64,000 nt of DNA from positions 434,001-498,000 of the forward strand of contig JAJSPD010000012.1 of assembly GCA_021307315.1 (NCBI GenBank), written 5' to 3'. This document shows positions 9,462-20,909 of the stretch, one piece after another (positions within the stretch are counted from its first letter, which is position 1; every line of letters starts with the position of its first letter). The DNA comes from Bisporella sp. PMI_857. Lineage: Eukaryota; Ascomycota; Leotiomycetes; Helotiales; Helotiaceae. The notes below the pieces were generated by a model. The model saw only the letters and a list, made by a program, of their open reading frames with translations. It made no database searches and was not told where the DNA came from. The position numbers and the translations under genes were made by a program.

Positions 9462-12097
9462 TCAATTTTGTCTGTGGCGGTATATTAAGATCATGAGACA
9501 AAATGCAACCAACCGGTACACCGTCCCAATAACGAAGAGCATGGCAAGGTCCTTCCGAAAACGACCCATACGGTATCCCATATAGTCAACGAATCTCGTG
9601 GTATTGTATAATCTCTTCATCGGTCCTATTTGACGATCGAAGTATGCTTCTCCTGCCCAAGTGCCAGGCGAGGAGCGCCAAAACCATTCCAGCTTCCATG
9701 ACTTGACTCTAGCCAGGTTTGGAGCTGTCCCACTCACTATACCAATGATAAGAGACGCCATGACAGCAAGAAGCGGCGCAATCTCGTTTAGCGTGAGCAT
9801 TGAGATGCAACTTGCAAAACCATATATGCAATACCAATACAGTAGATTTGTAGAGTAAGCTGCGCCGAACGTGATCTCAGGTGTAGAGAGCAGATGGCAG
9901 AAAGTTGTAAAGTGGAAACATGCCAACCCTACCCGGGGGAGGGTACATAAAACTTTTGCAATGTAATACGCTGATCTAAGGTGACCTGCACCAGCTTCAC
10001 GAAAGTACACAAGCTTCTCTGTCCCAAATACATTAACACCAGGAGCTGACGACTGATCAAACGTTAGCATTTGTATCCATCAACTTTTTCTCGGATGTCG
10101 TTGCTACATTTACTTACCACAAGACCAATAGCAAGAAAGCTAAGCAGCGCAATCTGCACGCAGTGGGTATATTGCGCGGCTGGGGAGAGCAATTCGTAGG
10201 GCTCATGGAAAGGTCCTTGAAAGAGGTGTCCTTGCATGAAGTAGTAGCAAAGCCCTATTAAGAGCCCGGCCAGACTAGCAGTAGCAAGTTCCTAGCCATG
10301 TCAAAAACTGTGGTCGTTTAGATTTAGCACCACAGGATAAGATCTTACAAAAACAATAGCAAAGACATTTCGTTTCTGCTGCATCATGGACCGGATCATG
10401 TTGAAGCCAATCTGCTCATGGAACCTTGCACCACGCAAAGCCATAATTTTCTTAAGACGATGTTCGTGCTCGCCACTTACCTTAGTCTGTCGCTGGGGTA
10501 TTTTTGGATTGGCCATTTTCCAGACGCCAATCAACCAAGGAATACTTATCTCCGTACCATTCACTTTATATCTCAAGCCCTTTCCTGCAATTATATCTCC
10601 CATAACGTCAGCTGTATTGATGTTTTCAGGGAACTTAAAACCAGCAGCTTCAAAATGACCTTTCATTTTCTCTCGCTCGCCCTGATAGATGACTTGTCCA
10701 TCACCGAGAAGCATAAGATTGTCAATTTTGTTAAAGATTTCCTGGCTAGGTTGGTGAATAATGAGTATAATCGTCATCCCAGAATCTGCAAGCCTATGCA
10801 AGAGATTAAGAAGCGACAATGCAGCTGTAGTATCTAGTCCGGAGGTTGGCTCGTCAAGAAATAGGGCCATAGGTGCTGCAGCTAACTCGATAGCAATACT
10901 AACTCTTTTGCGTTGCCCCCCCGATATGATAGGCTTTGCCAAACATCCTACGAGAGAATTTTGAATGTGTGAGAGGTGAAGGGCGCCAATAAGTGTGTCA
11001 ATATGCTCTAGAACATCAGCATATTTTAGCTCGTGCGGCAGCCGCATTCGAGCCGAGTGTAAGATGTTCTCTCGCACAGTCATGTCTCCCAGGATGATAT
11101 CATCTTGCGGGACATATCCAATCGACTTTTTGAATCTAATAAAGTTTGAGTGGAGCAAATCAAAGTAAAAGGATGTGGCAGTTACCTTCGAATTGATATT
11201 CCGTTCACTGTTGTCCGACCCTTGTTCCCAGAGATCTTCCCCATAAGTAACTTTATAAAAGTTGCTTCGAAAAGGTGAGTACAAGGCAACTTAAGAAAAG
11301 TTGAAGACCTACACTTTCCACAACCAGATGCTCCCATGATACCCCAGAGAGAGCCTTGCTTGATAGTGCCAGAGAGCTCTTTGACAATTGAGACCTTTTG
11401 CGGCCGCTTCGACCTAAATTCTAGGCTTTTGAAATCAAAAGACAAGCCAAGCGGCGGTGACATATGGCATCTCTTGAGTGACTCAATAAACATCTCTACA
11501 TCATTTCCTTCGTCCCTCATTATCGTCAACACAGGCTTCTTTCGCCTTTGGATGAACCTCTTTTGTAGGGACCGAAACATAAGCGCCGTGACTAACATGA
11601 TATCCACGAATAGAAGAATTATAAGAGGTGTTAGATCGAAATGGCGCATGGAATTTGACGGGCAAACGGACAAAGAGGCACATTTTCGAGGTTCTTTGGA
11701 TCCGATTGGGCAGTAGAAGCCTTTTGGGCAGAAAATCGGCTTTACGGCATTGGAAGGACAATATAGACCAGGTGGGCAAACAACAGGCTCATATACTCCT
11801 TGTGGTGCGCACATTCCACCTTCTGTTCTATTGATCATACAATCCCTTGTTGGCGTACAGTATTGCGGGAGATGTGTAGCACTGTTTTGTGGACCTAATA
11901 TTCGACGTTTAATATGAGGAGGACGCATTATAAGCCAAGAAATCAGGGAAGGCTAATGGGAGAAAACAAATGAATGTTTGAAGCTTACACAAGAACCCGG
12001 GTAGACATCCCTTTTCCTTCCAAGACGAAATATTCTGAATCTGAAGGGGAGGAAGACTAGAAAGACATGATAGCTTGATACTGTTGTAAAGATCCAT
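9462..12097 (-). CDS. ABCG-family half transporter with Cys-rich N-terminal domain
   Basis: An ATP-driven membrane exporter of the White/ABCG (reverse NBD-TMD) type. Exons are about 12097-11989, 11894-11313, 11264-11186, 11135-10349, 10291-10118 and 10052-9462, giving about 773 residues. An extracellular Cys-rich region (GCLPGFLCPQNSATHLPQYC, then VCPPGLYCPSN) is followed by one membrane segment. The ATPase has Walker A GASGCGKST, Q-loop YVPQDD, signature ISGGQRKR, Walker B ALFLDEPTSGLD and H-loop IIHQP. The transmembrane domain fills the last 300 residues. Walker A is split by a 48-nt intron (11312-11265). The true start is uncertain: the ATG at 12097 leaves no signal peptide, and an in-frame stop lies just upstream, so an unidentified first exon is likely. 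Its neighbours suggest export of a metabolite or toxicant. The cargo is unknown. Confidence 0.88.
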
Positions 12098-12298
12098 GTT
12101 GACGACATATACCAATGAATACAATTCTCCTCAATACTCTTAAACGATAGGGAAAATGCGCGCAACGAAGGTCTGGGTGTACCTCGTCCTCGAGGGCGAG
12201 GGGGTTTGGAAGGAGCATGGACGACCTTGCCTACTTAGGTAATCAGTAATATTTCGCGGATTGTTTCTAGTTATTCTCGGCCGTGATTTCCTTCATAA

Positions 12299-13766
12299 TT
12301 ATCTCATTTCGCAAATAGTAATATATGGTGATACCACACCGCTCAAGAATATCCTCCCAGTCTCCACGTCATGAATAGCAGTTGTAGAACCTGGCAAGAG
12401 AGTCCCGTCGTCTTCCAAAACTTTGGTAATATTGTATCCATCAGCAATACTCCAGTCACTTCTTCTCGCTCGTACTCCCCTTTTCCCTTTTCTGCTGATT
12501 TTGTAAATAGTGCTAGCTAACCTTGAGTTCAAAGGGTCCTTGAAGCCTTCCAAAAATGAAAATAATCTAGGAAACGTGGCTGCAAAGATGTCACCATTCG
12601 CATCTATAGATAGATTATCAATGGGAAGAGGCAACTTAATGGAATCAACTTTGTCGAGTCTAGGTGGCTGATGGTCGCTGAGTTTGAAAACCCGAATCTC
12701 CCCGTTGAAGTTGCTGGGGACATAGATCAATCCGTCTGGTGTATGGAGCAGACCATTAGGCAGGCGAAAGTCTCGACCAAAAGCCATTGCGATATTGCAT
12801 CGGTTGCGATCGCAGTAGCCTATATTTCCACCTCCAAAGAGAACCTCCAGTATCCGTCCCTGCTAGTGTCAGATCTGCTTCTCAAAGAAACGGGAGAACA
12901 CACAGATCCAGTTTTTACGTTGTAAGAGTTTGTAAAAACGAACGAATGATCAGTCACCCACTGTACTCGATTTGGAGTAGCAATAACTTCGTTAGAATAT
13001 GTCCGAACATGATGCATAATCTCACTTCCCACCGTGGTTTGAAATTGTTCGATGGTGGAGTTGGCCCCAACCTTGGACGCATCAAGCACTACTCCCGTGT
13101 TTGGATCAATTGGTGGGCGGTTGTTTACTATTTAAGATCCATATTCAGCGATACGTTTTTGTTGAGTAGAAGCAATAGTACAGTCATGATAGTGGTCAAA
13201 GGAAATCCTCTTTGCAGAACTGTCGGAATATTTTTATATTACTCCATATCACTTACCAAGTAAGATACGTAGAACATCAGAGTGTCTGTGTGCCCTGATA
13301 TCGAAACCCTGGACATTGAATGTTCCATCTCCGTTAGTGCCCGAAAACTGGTCAGCCTTGAGCCATTTGAGGCGTGATGACAATGGCCCAGGTCCCCGAG
13401 TGTCGAGAACCGCCATTCGATCTACCAAGCTTCGGCCAGATGCATTCAATTTGCCAATTCTAGTAAAGTCAGACGACTCTTTGAGGCAGTATGAGATACA
13501 AACGCTGGTAACCATTGGGTAGTGCTCTGTGAGTTTGAGCATGCTAGATAAAGATTGCCAGTAGGTTGATGCAACCACATATCTTCACATGCTTCAAGCC
13601 CTGGCTCAATGATCTTCTCACATCGAACATTGTCGAAATGGCGTATTGACAAAACAGAGCGACCAACGCCAAGGGTGTCAAACAGAACGGTTTTAAATAT
13701 AAGCTGGTATAAAATAGCCAACAATACCACGGCAACGATGGCCAGCTTAGAAACAAGATTAACCAT
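12299..13766 (-). CDS. Paraoxonase/arylesterase-like lactonase, membrane-anchored
   Basis: A six-bladed beta-propeller hydrolase of the serum paraoxonase/arylesterase type, whose members cleave lactones and aryl esters with calcium. Exons are 13766-13504, 13459-13257, 13127-12904 and 12859-12299, giving 416 residues. Residues 5-25 form one hydrophobic anchor (LAIVAVVLLAILYQLIF). Family landmarks are CEDMWLHQPTGNLYLACS, IGKLNASGRSLVDRMAVLDT, GTFNVQGFDI, VNNRPPID, QWVTDHSFVFTNSY and LPNGLLHTPDGLIYVPSNF. The DH in VTDHSF is the likely catalytic dyad region, and the nearby Asn/Asp residues are candidate calcium ligands. The 129-nt second intron ends in AAATAG and is the least certain junction. 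The gene lies about 200 bp from the ABCG transporter on the same strand. A lactone substrate within a cluster is inferred, not shown. Confidence 0.85.
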
Positions 13767-14000
13767 GATGAGCGCGAAATATATGAAATTGATTCAAGAC
13801 TGCCAAACTAGTTCAAAACAACCTCATTCTTCTACAATGCGAGACATTTCACTTCAGCTGGAATTGGGCTAGAAATTTTAATGGGGCGGGCACCAATCAA
13901 ACGCGCCAAGCTGTAATCATGGAAACGACAAGACCTCATCTATGTGTGAATTCTATAATTCAATTTAAGATTCTATTGATCTCCACGAGATATTGTTACA

Positions 14001-15855
14001 TCATGGTTCCTCCACAGACTCTTCCTTTGCCTCTGCCATCCCGAACTCCGTGTTCAATTCCTTCCTAAGCTGGACCTCTTTCTCGAGGATAATCATCAGG
14101 AACCCGAAGCCTGCAATACCAACCGCAACCTGCCAAGTTCTCTTCAGACTGTCGCTCATGACTTCTACGATTTCCGATCGGACATTATCAGGAAGCGCAT
14201 TAAGAAAATTTTCAGTAGCATGTTGATATGCTTTCCCACCTTTGAGACTAGTCGCGATCACTTGGTCACTAATACCACTCGCGAGCTCGTCGAATCTATT
14301 GTTGAAGATGGCTGCCGGAATAGTGGCACCAAATATCATGCCAAAACTGCGCATGAAAGCCCATGTTGATGTCGCAAGTGCAGTGTCTGCTTCCGTCAGC
14401 TGTGCCTGAACGGCTGGCAGCAAAACAGGGAGCACGAGTCCGGAACCTAGAGCTTCGATGCCCTGAAATATGACCCAGACTGCTGTGGAGGAGTTTTTAT
14501 TGAAGAGAGTGAAGAGGCCAAAGCCAATTGTCATGATTGCAAAACCCGCGTGGTGAAGTGGCCGATACCGTCCAAATTTTGACAATGTGCCGCCTGCGAT
14601 GATTGCCGCTGGTACCAGGAAAAGCACTGTAGGTAATAGTTGGACGCCGGAATGACCGGTTGTCGAAGCTAGCACTCCTTGGAAATACACCGGCAAGAAA
14701 TAAAGTGCCCATATGGTGACCTATATATCAGAATCTGACAGTTAGATTGCTTATTAAGAATGCTTCTACAGGATGTAGCGGTTTCAGTCGCGAATAACTC
14801 TCAAGACATGTGCAAGGGGTAGATGCATGTCTTGAGAGCAACACACTCATGAAAATTTCTAATATAGCTGATTTTTCTTCAGGAAGCTGGAACTTACGAT
14901 ACTATGCAGGAATGTGAGGATGAAAGCGATTGCCGATGTCCGATTTGTGAAGAGATGAGGAGGCATTGTTGGCTCAATGCAAAATTTTGATGTTTCGTAC
15001 CCTATGAAGGCGACTAGTCCCAGCAGCCCGATGATCAGGGGAACTAGAACGCGGTATGAACCCCACGAGTAAATTGCACCACCCCATGCCGTTGCGGTCA
15101 GCACAGATACGATTGATGCCACAAAGATGAAATTGCCTACCCAGTCGACTCTCTTTAATTTCTGGGACATTGTCATGTCTTTCCGGTAGTTGACGTGAAG
15201 GAACACAATCAAAAGCAGCAACGCCAGGCCGCCAACTGGGAGATTGAGGTAGAATACCCAGCGCCAGGTGGTATGTTGAACAATGAGACCACCAAACACA
15301 GGTCCTGCCGCAGTTCCAATTGCGATGAATCCAAAAATCATACCGAAATATTTTCCACGCTCTCTTAACGGGACTAGATCGCAAAGTATGATCTCAATAA
15401 GAACATTGATTCCACCAGCTCCCATACCTTGAATTCCACGGCCAGCAATTAGCATTGCAACGCTCGATGACCCTCCACAAACTCCACTCCCGAGGAGAAA
15501 CAGTGCAACAGCAATGACGGAGAGGTAACGTCTTCCAAAAACGTCTGCCAACTGTCCATAGAGAGGTTGGAATGCAGTTCTATGGGCACAACATCAGCTA
15601 CGCCTTCTTGTTCCGAGATATATGAACTTACGTGGTAAGGAAGTATATGTTGATCACCCAGATATACAAATCAGCTCCACCAAGTGCCTCAATGATAGTA
15701 GGTAATGCTGTGGATGTGATAGTTGCCTCAAGAGCTGTGAGAAGGCCAGAGAAAGCCAGCGAAGCGATTATGGCCCAAAACCCCAGGGACTTACTCGGGG
15801 TTTCCCGGATTTTGACCGACGGATCATCGCTTGTATCCTCCTTTGTCTCGTTCAT
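14001..15855 (-). CDS. MFS multidrug/toxin exporter, DHA2 (14-TM) type
   Basis: A plasma-membrane drug:proton antiporter of the 14-spanner DHA2 family. Exons are 15855-15632, 15579-14898 and 14720-14001, giving 541 residues. Landmarks are ALEATITSTALPTI in the first helix, QLADVFGRRY (motif A, loop 2-3), AGRGIQGMGAGG (motif B region), and AAGPVFGGLI and WRWVFYLNLPVGG (motif C and the loop before helix 6). About fourteen hydrophobic segments can be counted. The C-terminal tail is acidic. The first intron has 52 nt; the second is long (177 nt) and carries a perfect 13-bp hairpin. Members close to this sequence export fungal secondary metabolites or confer tolerance to toxic compounds. Its place next to the lactonase and 2OG oxygenase fits such a role. 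The substrate is unknown. Confidence 0.93.
14798..14838. repeat. Perfect 13-bp hairpin inside MFS intron 2
   Basis: CTCTCAAGACATG at 14798-14810 is the exact reverse complement of CATGTCTTGAGAG at 14826-14838, with a 15-nt loop. It lies wholly within the 177-nt intron 14897-14721, between donor GTAAGT and acceptor ATATAG. Confidence 0.85.
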
Positions 15856-17189
15856 GGCCTTTAGAAACTCTTTGCGTGCTATGACAAGTTGACGGATTCG
15901 AGTTCTCTAGTTTCGAGATGGAGAGAGGAAATATTTCCCAGAGCAGTCCTTATATATTCGATTGGTACCGACTTACTTCGAGAATGCCAAGGCTCACGTT
16001 CGCGGAATTTGAGGCTATCCCTTAAATAGTTTAGCTCCCACTCGTTTCCTTGACTATTCCTAAGATATCCTGGTCTTTGATTGGCTGTTTAGAATATGGT
16101 GGATTAAGCGAGCCCTTTCTTCGGGTGGCCAAGGCGAGATGCAAAGATTGACATGGAACAAGTTTCGAGTATTCTACTGTACCAAAAACAATGTTGCAAT
16201 TCCTAGGATATCATTTCCGATGCTTTTGCAAATGATGTTTGTCTGGTGATGGAATGTTTGATTATGCCGTTATCCATTACTTTGTGTAGCTTAGCTGGAA
16301 TTACCTTTCCAACCAGGAATGATCACCCTTAAGGTAAAACGCATGAAGTAAGATCTAGATCCTTAACAAGAGTTCAACTCCAAGTTACTATTGTGTTCTC
16401 AAATCCAATTCCCCAATCATGTATTCGTGCCATTGCTGTTGAATCTTGGAGTCCACGGAATTTCGAAAGCAACAATTAAGCGCGGACGACTAACTGGAAG
16501 ATACAATTCCCTTCAATATATTATCCAAAAGTTGTCTAAGTGCAAGGAGACGGAAGAACCTATATAGGAGCGAACGTTTGACTGAATGGCAAATGTGTTG
16601 GCCTTAGGTTAACATTGAGAATCTTCTTGAGAAGTCAGAGAAGCTGTAGAATGAAAACGTAGGCAATTTGTAATCTTTTGCTATGAAACAAGCAATCGGT
16701 ATGTCGATGCTATAAGTATCCAGTACGGCGGTACAATGAGCAAAAAGTAGAGATGCTATTACCATTTTTCGGTTCGGCAAACGGGAATCTTCTCGTGACC
16801 CGGCCGAAGAATGGGCTCTTGGCATCGCCCATGTCCGGGTGTGGTTGGAGACCCCGCCGATTCAGATAAGCTCGAAACTTTGTCCCACCTCGGAGGAGAC
16901 CGTGACCGTGACGGCTGATCCTACACTCTCTGTGTGTAACATGGCTGGAGAGATTTGTTTCCTCACTACTCGTAATCTACACGACGCCTCCAATGGTAAG
17001 TGGGCTTTCGGTGGCCGCCTGCGAACAATCTAAGTTACGTAGCGGTGTCTGCTCGAGGTATATATGCCATGATCTCTGCTCTGCAGCTTTGTTGTTATAC
17101 ATTTAAACCTTGAATAATCTTTAGGGTTGGGGAATCAATCGACGACAAAGACTTATCGTCACTTCACATCCAGATAAGTGCATACCAGC
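15856..17189. other. Divergent intergenic region between MFS and 2OG oxygenase
   Basis: About 1.3 kb holds the promoters of the leftward MFS gene and the rightward oxygenase. No further gene is convincing. Short frames at 16604-16825 and 16839-17033 lack family signal. Confidence 0.45.
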
Positions 17190-18264
17190 ATGCCATCTGC
17201 AACCAAATACGCAGAGCGTACAATTCCCAAAATCTCTCTCCATGACTTCGAGAGCCGTGTCGACGAGATTACTGCGCAATTGGTGCACGCTGCAGAGACA
17301 GATGGTTTCTTTGGTACGTTCTCCAACTCTTTCCTCTCCCAATCGTCAACCAATGATTTTAACATCTATAGGGCTAATCAACCATGGAATCACCCTCTCG
17401 GATATCGAATACATGTTCGAGACCTCGCAATCTTTCTTCAACCTTCCAGATGAAGTAAAGAAAACAGTTCCTTTTACAACCATGAACGCAGGGTATGAGA
17501 AGAATGCTCAGATCCGGCCATCGACGGGTCAACCAGATAGGAAGGAGAGCTATCAGATGCAATACGGTGCACATATGGAAGGCCTCTGGCTCCCAGACGA
17601 GACACTGCCAGGTTTCAAAGCTACCAGTCTGGAATTTATGCACAAAGCGCAAGCCGTGAGCGAGAAGCTCATGATATGCTTCGCACGCGGATTAGGTTTC
17701 CCGGATGACTATTTTGTTAAGGCCCACAGCATCAAACGTCCAGAGGCACAGACCGTATTACGTCTCCTGCATTATTTCGAGGTCGACAAATCAGTTCCCA
17801 TCCCAGAAGGATACTACAGAGCAGGCGCACACGTAGACTGGGACTTTGTGACGCTCCTCTTCCAACGCGCAGGCCAAAGCGGACTAGAAATCTGTCCTGG
17901 CCGTGAAGCAGCCACCGAATTCGGCATCGGCGATTTGTGGACTAAAGTCGAACCACAGCCCGGAGAAATAGTGTGCAACATCGGCGACTTGTTGATGTCA
18001 TGGAGCGATGATCGGTTCAAGAGCACATTTCATAGAGTTAAAACACCTTCAGACCCGGAGGTCGATTACTATGGTCCGAGATATAGCATGGCGTATTTCA
18101 ATCAGCCGTGTACAGATGTGGAGATCCAGGGTCCGCTAAAGAAGTACCCGTTGATTACTGGGAAGGGCTTTACGGATCGTGCGATGAGTAGGAATTTCGC
18201 GGCGTTGAAGGCGAAGAGGGCCGTGTTGGAGGAGGCAAGATATACTGCAGCTGCAAGCTCCTAA
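17190..18264 (+). CDS. 2-oxoglutarate/Fe(II) oxygenase, IPNS-like
   Basis: A non-haem iron oxygenase of the isopenicillin N synthase-like 2OG family, probably cytosolic. It hydroxylates or desaturates a small molecule using 2-oxoglutarate and O2. Exons are 17190-17313 and 17372-18264 (58-nt intron), giving 338 residues. The N-terminal DIOX_N region runs from PKISLHDF through FFGLINHGI. The iron triad is His195-x-Asp197 (AGAHVDWD) and His262 (STFHRV). The 2OG-binding Arg278-x-Ser280 lies in PRYSMAYFN. The spliced junction restores the conserved GFFG-LINHG segment, which supports the intron. Family members act in secondary metabolism, in degradation of small molecules and in hormone turnover; this one cannot be placed more exactly. 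It is divergent from the DHA2 exporter, which is consistent with a shared cluster. Confidence 0.92.
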
Positions 18265-18576
18265 AATATGGCAGTTACTAAATGATATTGTTTGGAGCCC
18301 ATTTAGTGCAGTCTCAATGCATATCACAAAAGCACTGTTCTTCAAAACTCACACACTCTCCTTTCTCTATCAGCCTTGGATATCGTCGTTGCATTCCACT
18401 TTTGTTTATTGTACAGATTGCTTTTATGCTCAGCCGATCTGACCTGATCTTGGCTTAAATCTCCAATTTTATAATACCTTATTTCCTATCATCCACCATG
18501 CACTTATACGTCGTACAAATGCTTCCTCGCTGAAAATGCCAATTATGCAAATCCTACACCACACACAGCACACCGC
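18265..18576. other. Convergent 3' intergenic region
   Basis: About 310 bp between the oxygenase and IRC22 stop codons. Nothing but probable 3' UTR sequence is seen. Confidence 0.5.
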
Positions 18577-19508
18577 CTACGCCACAACCTTAGTCTTTTT
18601 GCCTGAGCTCTGGACACGCTTTGCAGCTGGGCGATTGATATGGTGCTCCGGGATCCAGCTCTCATCATAAGATTTTCCGCTTGCGCCTGTGGCGATAGCT
18701 CCTTCCCCAGTAGGAGAGACAGGTTCCTTGGGCACAGCAGCGACGCGCTTTGAGCTTTTACCGCTACGCTTGGTTTGTGGGAATAGGGACTCGACCCAGG
18801 TCTTGTAGACGAAGTAGAGGGTACCGAGGAATCCGGCGAGGAGGAAGAGGTAGAGGAAAATGCTACCCAACTGTTAGTTCTTGTTCTTCAAGATTTGGTG
18901 ATGATTCCGGAAACGTACACCTGAGGGTCAAAAATGCTCAACGCAGCATCCACAACGCTGACCGTCCCATTGTAAGCCTGGATTTGATACACGTCTCCTT
19001 TTGAGCTCGTGATCACAGCCACGATGCTCAGTTGTAGCTCCTGTGGATTCAACTCGGTGGTGAAGCTATATGGTAGTGTCTGCTTCTCGCCAGCTGGGAT
19101 CTGTACATCATATCGGGTCGCCGTGAGATTGCGAACGATTGCCGCTGACGGATGAGCTTTTGGCGCGAGAGGTGCGTTCGAGTTCAAGGAGCCGCCAATA
19201 ATCGCGATGGTGACTGGCTGCGGCTCGTCATTAGAGAATGAAAGGAGAGCCTTAGTGGCACGATTGTTCACGAGCTTCACGCCAAAGATCTCGGCTTCCG
19301 GAAAGGCGGCGCTGACGCTGACGGCGAGATTAGGGGTCTGCGCAGCGGCGATGTCTTCCTCAAGGGTCTACTAGCTAGTGAGTTGGAGCTTTCATCAAGC
19401 CTGAAGCTTCAAATACGGGAAATGACGTACGGAGTCCTGGACTGCGGCAAAGACACTAGCAGTGCGGAGAGCCAGAAGGGCGAGGGTGGTAAGCTTGAAG
19501 ATACCCAT
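18577..19508 (-). CDS. IRC22: IRC22 / TRAP-alpha-like ER membrane protein
   Basis: The fungal relative of the translocon-associated protein alpha subunit, a type I ER membrane protein. Exons are 19508-19431, 19367-18919 and 18862-18577, giving 270 residues. A signal peptide (MGIFKLTTLALLALRTASVF) is followed by a lumenal beta-sandwich domain with EIFGVKLVNNRATKALL, RYDVQIPAGEKQTLPYSF and YNGTVSVVD. A single membrane helix (VIFLYLFLLAGFLGTLYFVY) leads into a basic cytosolic tail. The donor at 18918 (GTACGT) was chosen over the one two bases upstream because only it keeps the frame into the membrane helix. The family is conserved in filamentous fungi. The role at the translocon is known from animals and inferred here. 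Confidence 0.9.
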
Positions 19509-20909
19509 GGTGACGGACAATTGAGTAGTTGTTGAACGGATTGAAAGGAAGAGGAAAATTGTGGTGTTGGTGTTGCAATGTGTCTCCTGTGTTCCATAGC
19601 TGCTATTAGCGAGCTCTTAGCGTCATTCGGGTTTGTGGGTCGTCATCGCCAAGCACGGCTCCAGTTATCTTACCAGAAAGTATCACGAGCCTCATATCTG
19701 CAATACTTAATTCTTGGGGGTTTATACTCCGAGGTATTGGGTAAAAATATTGTTTATTGACTAGTAATGCTTCAGCATGCTATACGAGAAATGAACCTAT
19801 ATTGCTAGTAAATAATCGAAGTGAGAGTTTAGCAGTCAAAGAAGCCTCCAGCAAAATGACCTTCCACAAGCTTATATCTGGCATACATAGCTCGCATTTG
19901 CTTGAAATTTGCAATACTTGATCATTTTAGTTTCTAGATATGCATCTAGAGAGGAAACATTAAATAGTGCTATAATTATCTTTGAATGCAATTTTTTCTA
20001 GAACATGCACTTACTAGGCATATCGGGAAAGTGTCATTGTCTATAAAATTCAAACTTGTGAATAGATTGCCATGGACGAACTTCACTATGGAGGCAGTAG
20101 CACATATGTAAATTTGCAATTCAATCCTAAGAGGTTCATGTACTCAGTACCTTAAGCTTCGAATATAAGCTACTGCAGTACCACAAGCTGCAAGCTCTTT
20201 CTACGCCAAGCTAGTCAAAGAAATAATTAAAACGCCGAATTTACCTTGTCAAAGGTGTTTGATGACTAGACAGCCTTGCAGGAGCCTCCAAAGTTAGGAT
20301 TTCGTACAATTTTGGGGATCACCTGTATTGGTTTTTGTGAGATTTGGCGAGATTTAGCCAGCTTTACAACAGCCTGGCGAGTAGACAAATGTCGGTAGCA
20401 TTAATCAGAACTACCCTGATCTTGCCGATGCACAACACCAATGGTCCGGATCTTGCATTCTACTATGGGTATTAGGTACGGCTTAGATGGTTCGGCAGTT
20501 ATGAATGATCATAGCAAATCCAACTTCATCTGACCAACCTGTCTAGATCCGAATGCGAAGTCAGGCTTTAATCTCAGCTTACGGTCATACTCGTACCCGT
20601 CACAAGATATTATCCGCGACTTCACCAAAGATAGTGTAAATCGCAAAATAATGTGCGAGATTGATATAATGAGTGGCAGAAGCTGAGGACGAAGCTACTC
20701 TCAGGGAGTATCATGTATAGTCCTACCAGATTGCCTTGATAGAGAGGCTTTCATGGCCGCCATGCGTTGTTGATTTCGACCGAATTCAATGTTGGGACTG
20801 TTATGTTTGATACTCCATCTGTAGCTGCAGTATTTTAGACGCTTCTAGGTATTCAGTAGAGCTGCGGAAGATATATCCATATCTTTACTCATATCAAATA
20901 CTTGAAACA
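19509..20909. other. Intergenic, no gene seen
   Basis: About 1.4 kb of AT-rich sequence between the IRC22 promoter and the 3' end of the Zn2Cys6 gene. No supported ORF, RNA gene or terminal repeat. Confidence 0.45.

Noticed and set aside
14497..15384. Open frames overlapping the MFS gene in other frames
   Set aside because: They are shadows of the exporter exons and have no family signal.
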